Positions 43,104 through 56,200 are shown, counted from the stretch's first letter. The stretch is DNA of 64,000 nucleotides from Syngnathus acus (GCF_901709675.1 NC_051089.1:10909476-10973475); one strand, 5' to 3'. Translations and numbers: made by a program. Notes: generated from the sequence alone by a model not told the origin.

Positions 43104-44042
43104 TCATCTTTTGAATCGTTTCTTGCCGCTCTTATTTTCTTTATCATAGTTTTCTCTGGACTGCGTGTCTTCCATCGTCTCTTGCGCACCAAAATGAAAG
43201 TCGCCCACCTTGGCAGCTCCTCGTTCCTCGTTCACGGTATTCTTGAAACTGTGAATGTGATGCCCACTCAGAGTCATCAGGGACAGGTCGCCCTGCAGTC
43301 TCAAATTCCCGTCCAAGTCATCCCGTGACCTTTTCTTAGCTCCACCAGGCACGGGGTCTTGTTCGTCATTATCTAAATCAGTGCTGCCATCGGAACTGTT
43401 ATCAAATTCGTGCCACCAGCGGAAATATCTGCTGCTGCTCCTCATTTCTTCTTCCTCCTCATCATCTCTGGTTCTGTTCCTCGATGGTCCCGGCTGGGGC
43501 TCTTCTTCCTCCTCCATTGTGTGGCTGACTTCCAACTCGGCCTCGACCTCGACTGTGACGTCCAACTCATCTTCATGGTCAATGAGATCATCAGCGTTAC
43601 TCTTTTCAATCTTGAAATCACGCACAATGTTTTCATTGTCAGCGTTAGCTTGCTGCAGTGACGCTTGCGGATGTACAAAGAATTTCATGTAATGATTCAC
43701 AAACAAATGCATGAGGAAAACAGAATCCATGTCTTCCTCATCACCGCCAACATCATCATGGTCATCATTATCATCATCAACATCATCGTCACTATCAGTT
43801 GGCGGTAGATCTCCTAGTGGTATGGACGTACGATAGCCTGCAAGATAATTAAGACTTGGAGATGATTCTTCCACGCATCCATCCATGTTAGCTTTGCCAC
43901 TTGCTATGCGGCCGGAGCTGGGGACTGCCCCACAACACCAAAACCAGCAAATATAGTGTAGCTGAGACAAAATGCTCTAGAAATCAGGATTCATCCACTT
44001 ACGATTTGGACCGTTGTGGTCTCCGTCTCCTTGGCCGTCCAT
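43104..44042 (-). CDS. Unrecognised acidic nuclear-type protein, two coding exons
   Basis: I do not recognise this gene. Coding exons on the minus strand: 44042-44003 (ATG, MDGQGDGDHNGPN, donor C/GTAAGT) and 43924-43104 (acceptor TGTGGGGCAG, stop TGA), giving 286 residues; the splice is in phase 1 and keeps the long frame open. The sequence ATTCCTTTTAG just before ATAAAATGG suggests a further 5' untranslated exon. The protein has Asp/Glu tracts (TDSDDDVDDDNDDHDD, EEEEEPQPGP), a hydrophobic segment LMHLFVNHYMKFF, a YFRWWHEFDNSSDG motif, and basic KKRSRDD and KSGKKRFKR elements that look like nuclear signals. No signal peptide or membrane segment. It is convergent with TRIM66 and divergent from STK33. 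Alternative acceptors or an in-frame start inside exon 2 are possible. Confidence 0.7.
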
Positions 44043-45400
44043 TTTATCTAAAAGGAATCAAACACTTGGTTCAGTAAGCAAGTAAAACATCAAATAAGAC
44101 TGATACTTATACAAACGCAAAGTCAATAAGCCCTCATGCACAAGTTTGCCCACCGCATTATGTGTAGTCCCCTACATGTACCTTCAGCTCAGCAGACTGC
44201 TCAATTAGATGACTTCAGACTGCAGTCGGAGGTAATTTGGTACGGGTTTCCAAATTGTGGCATTTTAAAAACATGAACTTTTAATTCGCGCCCCAGAACT
44301 GAATCTGAACATGGTTCAATATAACGCATACTAATACAGTGGAGACATAAATGCTCAGTGACATCACACAATCTTTGTAAGCATTGAATCAAAATGCTTT
44401 GATTAAAGCATATTGGGACAGCACACATGATGTCATCATCATGATGATAAAATTCTATGAGTCATTTTTTTCACACGGGGTAGTCATTCAATAACAACAG
44501 CTACAATAACATTGACATGGCACAACCTAGTGAGTCTAACTTCCTAAATTCATGTCCCAGGATGACATTTGACCCTAGAAACTTAAAGTATAAGACATTA
44601 TGTGTAGGCTACAAAATAAATAGAAAAGAATACACAAACTTCTTGCGCTGGCCTTGTAAAAATTGTTATTATTATATACTTTTGATGGGGGTGGAGAAAT
44701 GGAACCAACATTGAACTGAAAAGCAATACTGGGGGCGAAGTAAACTTCCAAGGTAACGGCTAATCTGATATTGACAATCCTATTCTTTTAATAATGTAGC
44801 TGTTGTGACTGTCACTCAAATCTGAAAATAATAATAATGTTGATTGAAAAGCAAGAGATGATTGCATTGGGGTATTGGAAAAACATGAACATGTCTATCC
44901 AGCCAGTTTTATATCATATATATAATAACAACCATGCAATTTCCATGGACAATTTAGTTTTATATTTTTTTTTGTGGGGGGCGGCTCATCTTAACCTAAT
45001 GTGTAGTATTCATGGTTTTGAAATGAGGAAGCTGTTTGAAACACGGCCTTAACATGCTAACCAGAGCTCAGATTCAAACCCAGAACCTCAGGACTGTGAG
45101 GCAGATGTGCCAACCTTGAAACCACACTGCTCCAGAAAAAACAATACGGAAACTACTCATTGAGTGATTTGTTTTCCCAATTGTGCCACGTTATCAAAAT
45201 GTCATTGAATATAACTGACATTAAATTATTATTTTTTTAATTTGTGCTTAAATAGCCTGTGAGTAATTTTGTCACCTCTATCAAAATGCTTTTAATTTAC
45301 ATAAATCCAATGATCAAACAAGCCGAGAAAAAGGCATTAAATTGAATAGCTGCAGTAGCAATTGTATCCGCGGGAGGGCGACAACTGACCGGGACAAAAG
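44043..45400. other. Intergenic or 5' intron of the minus-strand gene
   Basis: AT-rich sequence with no supported exon. A fragment of the SINE-like repeat head lies near 45045-45125. Confidence 0.5.
45045..45125 (-). repeat. Fragment of the SINE-like repeat 5' head
   Basis: Read on the minus strand, TTGGCACATCTGCCTCACAG then GGGTTTGAATC matches the head of the element at 32429-32764, including a better preserved B-box-like GGTTTGAATC. Confidence 0.6.
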
Positions 45401-45439
45401 TAAAGATGGATGTGGTTCTAATGGATGTGATTTCTTGTA

Positions 45440-45760
45440 GTAACACACATAACCTCATCGGGACGCTGTAAACCGCGTCTTGAGACGGGCTAAACGCGAC
45501 ATTTTTCGTCCCTCTTCCCTTACCGTATGCTGTCGACTTCTCGTTTGAAGTCTTTCAAAAATGAGAACTCCCACAAGGTAAGGCGCGTTTATCGGATTGT
45601 TTAGAATTACCCATTGCCACTTTTGTGATCTTTTTAGATCAATATTCGTGCAAATGTGTGTTTTGGGGACACTGCAAAAGCGTCCATAGCAAGCGTTTGT
45701 TCTGCTTCACAGTCGTTGCCATGACGACGTTTCCCAGCGAACGCACCCGTTAGGAAATCC
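45440..45760. promoter_or_regulatory. Probable bidirectional promoter and first exons (STK33 / minus-strand gene)
   Basis: A CpG-richer island in AT-rich surroundings (AAACCGCGTCTTGAGACGGG, CTAAACGCGAC, GGTAAGGCGCG). On the plus strand a strong donor CCACAAG/GTAAGG ends a possible exon at 45577; on the minus strand ATACG/GTAAGG ends a possible exon at 45524. The former could be the untranslated first exon of STK33, the latter that of the gene at 43104-44042. GTTGCCATGACGAC at 45715-45728 resembles an RFX X-box. No transcript evidence is available. Confidence 0.45.
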
Positions 45761-46579
45761 GATCAAATTGTCTATTCTCTTTCGGCTGTTGTTAAAAGGT
45801 GAAAAATGTCTGCAAACTGTGCGATTAACGTTACTCTATGGAGTTTTACGTGTTTTCGCTGTGGTACATGAGGGGCTAGTCAGTTTGAATGATTTTTAAT
45901 AAAAGCTCCAAGTTGTTGCTGCTGTGCGGTCGACTTGATCTAGAAATGTGCTGACTTCTCTGGCTTGTCATTGCAATGGAATTGGACTTGTTTCTGCCAC
46001 TGCCCACATTTCTCCAGACGTCTGCCCGCGTTGCGTCCCAAAGGCTGAGGGCACAGATTGGCTTTAACCGGGATTAAACCAATGAGGAAAAAAAAATGAA
46101 TTTGTTGGCCCTTATCTCCCAGCAACATGTGGAGGGCTCTGAGCAAATGGCACAAGTTGATCTTTCGCTTCCCTTTTGGCAAAGCGTGTTTTCATGCCAG
46201 ATGACACTTAGCAAACAAGGCCACTAGAAACAGGGAATTTTTAGGGGGCGGGGGTCAGGGTGGTGATGTATATTCATTTTCTTAGCATTGTGGGCAAGTG
46301 GTGTCTAAAAGTCAAGTCAAAACATGAGTTAGGTTTTGACGATATAATGGCATCCAAAAGTTCTTCAAAGAAAAGGCTTGAAACTGTTTATTCCCATTCC
46401 TACTAAAGGTTTATCAATCTAAATCAAGATTTACACGTGTGTATGTAAAATAACCACAAAACATAAGGAAACAATACAAGGAAGCATAGATGAGCTAGCG
46501 AATAGCATCAGTGTCATATTATAAAATAATCATTTAAGCAACAGATATTTGAACACCCGGGGTGGAGAAACATCTAGAC

Positions 46580-46907
46580 CAGGGGTGTCAAACTCATTTT
46601 TTTCGCGGGCCGCATTGTCGTCTTAGCTTCTTTCGGATTGCCATTATGACTGTCAACCCAAATAAATGTATGAGCACCTCATATTATATACAGTAAAAGC
46701 TACAAAACAAACAAACAAATAACTCGTTTTCAAATCAGACGACTAAAAACTGGTCAAATATTTAAAAAAAAAAAGATATTAAAAGTGAAGACAATTTGCA
46801 ATTCTAGTACTGACACACGAATTTGATGCACAATTTGTCCTCGCGGGCCTCATAAAGTGATGTGGCGGGCCGTATCTGGCCCCCGGGCCTTGAGTTTGAC
46901 ACCTGTG
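46580..46907. mobile_element. hAT-like MITE, copy 2
   Basis: It has the same ends and internal sequence as 26175-26504 (CAGGGGTGTCAAACTC ... GAGTTTGACACCTGTG), with few substitutions and small indels over 328 bp. The flanks do not show a clear 8-bp duplication. It lies 5' of STK33, probably in its first intron. Confidence 0.82.
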
Positions 46908-49900
46908 CCTTACCTTATATATGGTATAACGTTATAGACTGCTATTATTCCATTTTCTTTTTGTTGCAAAAAAATTGAAATCCATTGAATTTGACTGTGC
47001 TGGTGTACCTAATGAAGTGTCCACTACATTTTCCTCAGTGATGTGTTCTGCGCTTCGGCGTGACGTCCTCGCTGTATCAGATTTAGACGGCAAGCTTTGA
47101 TAATCTGCCTGCATGATATTAGGTTTCACCTCATCACTTGGTGACGAAGATGAGTGCTATATTTGCATTCTAAACATGCAATTTCTTGCCTCATCAGGTA
47201 ATGTAATTCCACGCTTCATTAGGACTGTGAAGTTTATCATTTGTCATCAAAGCCAAGCTGTCAATAAATGATTAAGTTCCACATTTGAAAAATGTAACTT
47301 TTGGTCTCTAGCAAAATTGATTGAGCTTACACGTTAATTGCAGTTCGGAAGAGAGACTTTGTTTGATGTCGCTGTATTTTAGTGGCTGCTTTTTTACAGC
47401 CAAAGTGCTGCTTGAGCCAAATGTGTTCAGCTATTAAAGAAAACAAACCTCCAGAGAGTCTGTGCAATAATTAAAGTGTTAGCTCAATAACGTGACTGAG
47501 ATTGAAATGCAGTTGGTGTGGCCAGTACAAGACTGAAGTTTCATTTCCATATGCCAGATGGGATCAGAGATATGCCAGAGATTGATCAATTACATTGGAT
47601 AGGAAAATTCTACTCACCAATCAAATGCCTGTTTTCTTTTTCCATTAGACCAAGATAAAACATTTCAAAACTTTTCCCACTGTAATTCCTAAATATTTGG
47701 CACTAACACTAAAGATTGACCATATTTTGGAGGGTGTTGTTCAAAACTTAATGGCGACAAGAAATACTTTTTGTGTTGGATTGTAAGGTGTTGCCTTATT
47801 ATTGAGGTTTTTGCTCATTTTCATTATTACTTTTTATAATTAGACAGGAGACACTACTTAAACCACTAGTAGAGGTGCAGCCAAGAACACTAAGAAATTA
47901 AGACAGTAGGCTTTTGGGAATTAATTAATATAATTTCGTGGAAACAATCTCAACATTTTGGTTGTACTTGTAGGTCAGCACAGAAAGCTTGCTGGCCCTT
48001 TTTGCTCAACACTAAATCAATGGTAAATAGTTTGTCATTTCACATCTTGAACTAAATTTGAGCCAACAAATGTTTTTAAATATATATTTTCTAGTTTTGT
48101 TGCGCAATAAATATTCAGATTCTAAAAACATGTAAGAAAATATTGTTTTTTTTCAGTGGCTGGAACGGATTAACAATGTTAACGTCTTTCAATGCGGTAA
48201 ATTCATTTGACTTAAAAATAAGCAACAATTAAACTTCTTTCAATACGGGAAATTGATTTGACTTAAAAACAAATTAAACTCGTAATTCGGATGATCAATT
48301 ATCGGATCATATACCTCGCACACGTAACAATGCCAACGATGTGTTTATCTTTGTTTTAGTTTCATTTTGGAAAAAGTAATTTCTCTTTAGTTATTCGTAT
48401 ACTTTTTTTTTTTTTTTTCAAGGGAGGTGGGGTGTATAATAAACGCCAATCGAACTTTACCTGGTTAATGTGTGTTGAAGTCAGCTGGTATGTTCGTTTT
48501 AGTCGGTCGCTGCACCGCCCTGATGTATTTCATGAAGGGCAAAACGATCACAAAAGCAGTTTGTTGACGCAACCTGGTTATGACGTCATGCCCGTCTTTC
48601 TCTTGCGCTTTTTTAAAATTCTTATTTATTCATTTTGCTCGCATCTCATCTTCTCGTCAGAAGACAAGACAATTGCAGCACATTGCTTCCTCATGTAGAT
48701 CACGGCTCTTTAAAGCCGACCCAAAGCTGCCTCTGCTCGGGAGGGAAGCGCCTTTCCCAGACCCGTTTTGGCTGGCCAAGAAATGTGAAACATGCCAACA
48801 TTTTGGTGTTCTCCTGTTGGGGTTGTTGTTGTTTTAGAGGAAAGTCGAGCTGGAATAAGACTGGTAGGTGGATTCGTCCTTGTAACAAATCATCTTTTTG
48901 TCACCTGATGGATGGGATTATTAATGTCGTTTGGATGCAGATGCTTTTGGATTAGAACACCATTCTATATATATTTTTTCTGATGGTGTCATTTTAATCA
49001 GGAAATTCTGAATAGACAATTTACTCCCCTTTGATGAGAATCTGGGTCTAAAAGAGCTTATGTCTGTAGTGACATCGGAAGTACCCAGAACCAGAACCTG
49101 CCTCTTCTTATCTTTCACCTCCCCTTGATACACTCATTACATACATCTACCTTCCACAAATAAGATATGATTGTGGTGATTGCAATTTCCAAAGGCTGTC
49201 ACAATCATTTTGATGTGAAAATAGACAGGAGATAATGGAAAAGACAGGCCTGTTATTAGAGCCCTGTCAGGGCTAAAATGATGCACCAGAGTGAAGAGGT
49301 TAAAGACACAGCTTCCTTGTTAATAATTAATTGCTGTGCGTGTGGTGGATCCACTTCATTGCGCCCAGTCATCACTTGATAATTGCTTTACATTTAATTT
49401 GGCTACAGAGACTGTTTTTCAAGGTGGTTAAATTGCGCTTGAAGTTAATATGGGCTCAGACAGAGACAGCAGTTTGGTCATAGACGAGTGATTAAAAAAT
49501 GACAAGCTACACTAAAGGTATTAAGTGTGAGATTGAGTCAGAGTTACTCATTTAATTAACATAGCTAACACAAGAATGTTGCTTGAGATGATAAAAAAAA
49601 ACCCTGTAAAAGTAAACCTGCATAAGTTACATGCATAGGGGCGAACAGTTCCTTTTTTTTTTTTTATAGTAGGTTAGTCAACAAATTGGATAATGGGTAA
49701 TCATCTACCCATCAAGATCTATTGTAGAAATTAAATTAACACCATGGAGGAGTTTTTCTGAAAAATGTCAGACAAAAATGGTTTTGTCGACTTCAGAATT
49801 CATGGTTGCCATCATGAATGCATTCTCAATAAAAATTTTGTGTATTGGATTCTCAAAAGATGCTTAAAGCTGGTGTGTCCTGAGTTGTTTAACGCATCTA

Positions 49901-50150
49901 ATTGTAAATACTATGAAGTAAATGATGGAATTCTGGACTTTTGTCTTCTATGTTTTGGTCTGAAACACAAATATCTTCAGTATACAACAAAAACAATTGT
50001 CTTTGCAATTTTTATGGAGGGACTCTATTTAATCAACAAGTAGCTTGAAAACCAATCCCACTGATTTTTTCAGTTACGTTTGTAATTGCAACCAAGCAGT
50101 TATTGTTGATCAATTATGACAAATATAACAACACTTTTTTTTGTCTCTAG
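46908..50150 (+). other. Probable STK33 5' intron
   Basis: No supported exon between the island at 45.5 kb and the first STK33 coding exon. It contains a two-copy tandem repeat at 48186-48280 and T-rich tracts near 48400 and 49660. Confidence 0.55.
48186..48280. repeat. Two-copy tandem repeat, unit about 45-50 bp
   Basis: CTTTCAATGCGGTAAATTCA then TTTGACTTAAAAATAAG is followed by CTTTCAATACGGGAAATTGA then TTTGACTTAAAAAC, a diverged tandem duplication. Confidence 0.8.
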
Positions 50151-50255
50151 ATGGCAGAAGCAGCATTTAGTGCCTTAGGAAAAAACACAGGGACCAAGAG
50201 CATCTCTGAGAGGGATGTGCCTCACATTCGTCTGATTGGTGATGGCGACGTGGAG
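50151..50255 (+). CDS. stk33: STK33 coding exon 1 (start codon)
   Basis: ATG follows the acceptor TTGTCTCTAG directly. Residues 1-35 end ERDVPHIRLIGDGDVE, matching KVPHIRIENGAAIEE of the human protein. The human N terminus is longer, so an upstream coding exon cannot be excluded. Confidence 0.85.
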
Positions 50256-53200
50256 GTAAAGTGGGAATTTTCTTTCTCAGTCACAGTCACGCACTTTTTA
50301 CATCTGCAATACAGACCATATGTATCAAAAGTTCATTTTGTGGCAGTATACAGTAGCTCAAATACACAAAGCACTAGTGACTAGCCTTGCGTGCACACAG
50401 ATAATGAGTGAGTTAATTAGACCTGAGATTGAAACCAAATGCAGAGGCAAACTCATCATTTGTCATTTGAATAGAAATTACTATATTCTGTAGTTCCACT
50501 GATTGAGGGGGGAGAAAAACAGTACGTTGTCAGCATCTTAAATTGAGACAATACACAACACAATTCTGGTTAATGATTTATCTGAAATGAACCCAAGACA
50601 TAATCTCATTAAAAGTCCTTTGCTATCTTTGACCTGTTTGAGGTTAAACATTAGATATGTTGATGTTTTTTCATCCCTAAAGGATATATACATATTTGGA
50701 AAGAAACTGGGCCACGGAACTTATGGGGTGGTGTATGAGGGAACACATATTAGGACACAGACCAAGTGGGCCATCAAGACGGTTTGCAAGGCAGAGGTGA
50801 GTTTTGATAAATACTTTTTTGAATAAAACGTTTAATCCAGTAATTCTGCAGTATGTGACAAACTCAATGAATTTATCAAACTCAGCATCGTCTTATAGTG
50901 TCCCATACCTTTGGCTCATTTTGATTATGTACACTTGAGCCTACTACGCTACTGTTTTTTTTTTTTATTGCTTTGGGAGAAAAAACAAGATCCCATTTTA
51001 ATGTTTTTTTTTTTTTGTTTTTTTTTTTTGTTTTAGCCGGGAAGTACAAAGATCAAGATGCTGGAGCAAGAAATAAAAATACTCAAGCAAGTGGACCACC
51101 CTCACATATTACGTCTGGTGGAGATCTACGAAACAGCTCAGGTAGGCCTCGCCGTCATTCACATTTATTATCGTGTACGGGCACGTTCAGGTACATTTAC
51201 ACTTTGGGTGCTGAGGTGTATCCATGCTTCTTCCCTAGATGACATATCTGATCACCGAGCTGTGTGTGGGAGGTGAGTTGAAGCAGGTGTTACAGCAAAA
51301 ACAGTTCTTTCCTGAGGAGGAGGCAAGACACATCATCGGCTGCTTAGCTGACGCCATCACCTACCTTCACAAAAAAAGTACCACCTTTCTCTATATTGTT
51401 ACTTTGAAAGCAATGCGCCTCTTCTTAAGCGTTGATATAAAGCTTTGTGACACCCCAGTGCTTGGATTCTTAAAGACCAACAGCAAACAACAACCCCCTT
51501 GAAAACAAACATTGCATTTAATTACATTTGGATGTGCCTCGAGACCAAATTGCTACCGGCTGGACGTGGGTTTTTCTGAACAGCAAATCCAACTGTGCTC
51601 TACAAATACTAACAATGTTGTATTCAAGTGTCAAGAGACTCCCTTTAGTTGAGTGTGGTCCCATTTGGTTTGTTGACCTCAATGGCCACTCACTGTTGTT
51701 AGGTTGTAGTGCTTTTAGGTCAGCAAGGTATATTGCATGTAATAATAGGCTTCTTTTTATTTGCAGATATCATGCATCGGGATTTGAAACTTGAGAACAT
51801 TTTGGTGAAAAATTCTCTTGATGACTACAATGGCAAGCTTGACATCAAGGTAAGGTAACAATTATTCCAAAACTTTACATCAAAGTTTCTGTCTCCTCCT
51901 GTGGCATTGGGGTGCACCCACCATTCCCACTATATTTAGCAATAACTACATCTCATTAGGACAGCCCCCCTCTGGTCTCAAACACCTGAACGAAAGTAAA
52001 GTTGCAGTGACTTAAAACAAACTACCAGCTCAGCTCAGCATGTTGTGTATTCATAACAAGCCAGCTTTGCAATATGTGCCGTGCAGGTTGAAAGGGAGCT
52101 TGGCTACATTACTTTTCTAAACAGATCCAATTTGGGAGTCAAACTTGTTATCCGTGTGTACTTGAGTCGCATGCTCCGATTTGTGAACGTAACAAACACA
52201 GTAAATAAATGGCTTGAATGGTGATCTTTTTTGACGACACATAGCATTTAAGTGATTTGTATTTAAAGTTCTGAGGCTACGGGTCTCTGTTGTTGCTGCT
52301 GTTTAATGTTGCACCTTCTTGGACACCTCGTAGCTGAGGTATGGTCAGTGATTTGGTTATTTATACCGTTTCTCACTCATGGTTTGATTTGAGACGAGTA
52401 TAGTATCTTGGTAGCTCGTGTGTATCAATTTTTGAATGACAGATCTTTTCAGGAGGATAAATCCCTAATCAATATTTCAGCGCAAGGTGGTTTTTTTTTT
52501 GTTATCCACCATTGTTTTTTTGGGATAAAAACATCTACCATCAAACTATGTGAATTATCCAGAATCATTCTTATGCACTTTTACTTTTTGACTGTTTCCA
52601 TACCAGCAGTGGCACATTTCTGTGAGAAATTATGCAAGTTTGGTGGACTACACGATGCAAGTTTCCTTTGGAACAATGAGATGATGTCACTTGCTTTTTT
52701 TTCTCCAACCAGGTTGCAGACTTCGGATTATCGGTGAAAACCTTGGGTGTTGGAAGTGAAAGCATTCTGTCAGACGTTTGTGGGACACCCGTGTACATGG
52801 GTAGGTATGACAATTGTATCCCCTCATCGAGATGATGGGATAGCAAGGGTGGTATGAGCTGCGGTGTGTCGTCGGCTTTCTTTGATTCTCCCGCCGGGGG
52901 GCCTTTGCTGGAACTTAATTAGCTTGGGTTGCAAATGTGACATTGTCATTTTCACATGATTCCACGTTTCTAATTATAGCTCCTGAAATGATAAGCCAAC
53001 GTGGTTACACACACTGGTGTGATATGTGGAGCGTAGGAGTCATTATGTATATTTTGTAAGTATACACTTCCTGTTATGCATACTCAGGCCAAATTTGGAA
53101 TTAAGCCCTGGTAGACATCCCTGCTGTGGCATCTTGATTTCTTTTCTCTCAACCCTTTTGTTTTTTGTTTAGGACATGCATGCACTCATGAGGCGCATAA

Positions 53201-56200
53201 AAAGTCGCGTCGCACATTATTCATGCTACAGGCAATGTTGCAATGGTGCAGTTGACTAGAACGCCATGTGTGGATATCCAGTAGAATGGTGCTAAAGACG
53301 GGAACCTTTCACAACTTTTACTATTTTCTTGTGTCATTTCCATGATCGAGACATCCGCTCAATTAATCAAAACAGTCTTCAATGCGCAAATTGTTTTGAG
53401 TATGAACAATCATGAGCTTAACTGTATCCACACGTATAAACTATTCATGCACCCTGCACCATGCACCATGAATCCATGAGCCTCATCTGTGTCCTCCAAC
53501 AGGCTGTGTGGGGAGCCTCCATTTGTATCCAAATCAAAAGAAAACCGACTTAAGGAGATTAGAACAATAGGAGTCCAATTTTCTTCAGCCATCTGGGACA
53601 CAGTCAGTGATGCAGGTGACATTTTATCGCAAATGTCATTTCCAAAATACCCACAAGCTAAATGTACAATACATTGGGCTTAAAATAAAAAGGAAACATT
53701 TGTGTCATTGACAAAAGACATGACAAATGCTCCGAATGACTTGACTTTTGTCAACAGCAAAAACGGTAGTGACGTGCCTCCTGAAAGAAAACCCCGCTTA
53801 CCGCATGTCAGCTAATCAGTTACGAGACAACCCGTGGGTTACAGTAAGAAACCCGCCTCTTGTCAATGCATTCCCAAAGCACCCAAGTGAATGGAACAAG
53901 GAGCGCTCACTGGGTGTTTTGTTTACAGGGTGACACCAACACACCCGCGATGCCTCTCAATGCGCTGGAGATGATGCACAACTTCCATGAACAGGAGAAG
54001 AGTAAGAACTTTTAACTCTTAAGTAAATCAAAAATATCCATTGCAAATCCTTTTCAAATTTGGGAATATTATTTGGAGATTATCGCCGGCTCTTTGTGAA
54101 AAAAATTAATAATGATTGAAATTACTTTTGGATAATTTTTTTATATATCAAAACATTGGCATTTGAGCAGGGGTGTGCAAACTTTTTCTTTACTTTACAT
54201 TGTGAAGCGTTTTTAAGAGGAATCACCCTCCAAATATTTCAAGCAGCCAAACAAGGGATATGGACAAAGGGGTTAAATGTGCTGTTTGAAATAAGAGCCC
54301 AAGCTGTGCAACCTTATCAATGCAAAAGTGAAGGAATCCAATAAATTGCACATTTCAGGAGAAGACTCTGTGCAAATAGACTGAGGAGGGGGGGTGAGAA
54401 CAGAGTCAATAGTTTTGAATAGTACATGTGGATTGTGCTGGTTAGCTTGTATAAGGGTTGACCAGACAGACGTTCTCTCTTCTGCTTCTGTTAAAATGTG
54501 ATAAGAAACCTGCAGCTGTCTCTCTTCCACATACGTTCAGCTTTGTGGCACTCGTGTTTAGCTGCATGATTTCTGTCTTTAACCGAGGCTCAGGTGTGAC
54601 TTTGGACTGCACAATTTTTTAATGGAGCCACCAAATTCATGATAGTACGGCAGCACGAGTGGAACCAAGAGCTGAGTTCCTCTGTGTTTGAAGAAGGAAT
54701 ACGCACCCCATCGAAAGCCTCAGAGAACGGACCGGAAATGAAAGAGTCAAAATCTCCCACTAAAAGCGTCAAAAATAGTCATTCAAAAAGTTATTACTTC
54801 CATTAAGGGGTTGAAAACCGAAAATAAATTGAAAGCAACAGGAGGATCGCCAGACACACACACACACACACCATCTTGCCTCCAACAAATCAGCCAGTTT
54901 CAAGACCTTGTTCTGCTGCTGCCCATGACAGGTACACAGGAGCCAAACAAAACCCTGGACCCCATCCTTGTTCCCAGGGCAGCTTCACCAGTGTCACCCG
55001 AGCGCCAAAGCAATGGCTTGAACCATGATGATCTCTGCGGCTCACCCTCCACATCCAACAAACTGGTACTTGACACTCATTCACTAGACCCGAATATGCA
55101 TTTCCTTACTGGCGATCTGTATGGCACTCATGTAAACATTCTATTAAAAAAGGATTTGCGTTTCAGTCGGGAGTGTACACATTTTACATTCTGATGATAA
55201 AGGACGCTGTGCTTAGCAGTTCCAATTCGTAAACAAAATTTGTCACTTTCCCACTGGCGGTAAAGTACATAACCAGATAACGTTGAAGTTTCCTCTGAAA
55301 GTGGAAAAACTACACGAGAAGACAAACTTTATTCGGGTTCACTTAAAGCATATGTCTATTTGTCTCTACATAGGCGTATGCACTAAACTACCAAAGCAAA
55401 TGTCATACAAGAGTTTGTGCAGCGTAGAAGCTGGATGAATACGGGTAAATGTTGAAAAAGAAACAACCTGACGCACACACACACACATTTCAACTATGAC
55501 ACCATACCAGCCAACTTGGTAAAACAGTGTTAAATCTTATATTTTAGTTTTTAATATGGATTGTTTTTAATTTATGGTTGTCATCTTTTTTTGTTACCTT
55601 TTTTAGCCCAAAGAGACCAAAGAGGGCTGCGGCCATCAACAGGACAAGGAGAAAATGATTGCCGGGACACTTAAGCCCAGAATACCACAAGTATGTTGTC
55701 ACTTGTCTTTTTCAGCTCCGCTGTCATCTGCATTACTTAGGTGCAAAGATAGTCAAGCATGATCAGCTAGACTGGCCAAGGCCGTTTTCAAGCAACGGTC
55801 AGAATCAGGCTGCCGTGCTACATTGCATACATGTGTACCAGACACAGATTTTCTAACCTATTTTATTCATGCTGAGGTTCGTTTCTCCCCAACAATATAA
55901 AAGATCTCATTAAATTTTTTTAACCATGTTAGAGGAGGATTGAAGTAGTCCCCATGTTGCAGACTTTGGTTTTCACCACTAGATGGTGCCAAAATAGCCT
56001 TTCACCGATAAGCACTAAAGACAGGACCATGTTGCTGTTTTCTTCCCCTTTGAAATGAATATGATTGACAATTGTCTTATGTAATATGAATATGAATGTG
56101 ATTCCTGCAGCCTGCCGTGAAACCCCGCCCAAGTATACGTTCGCGCAAGTCTCAATGCAAGACAAACGTCAACTCACCGAAGAAAGCAGCCTCCCATGAA

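Noticed and set aside
43381-43692. Ser-rich plus-strand frames opposite the acidic gene
   Set aside because: The poly-Ser is simply the complement of Glu codon tracts on the minus strand.
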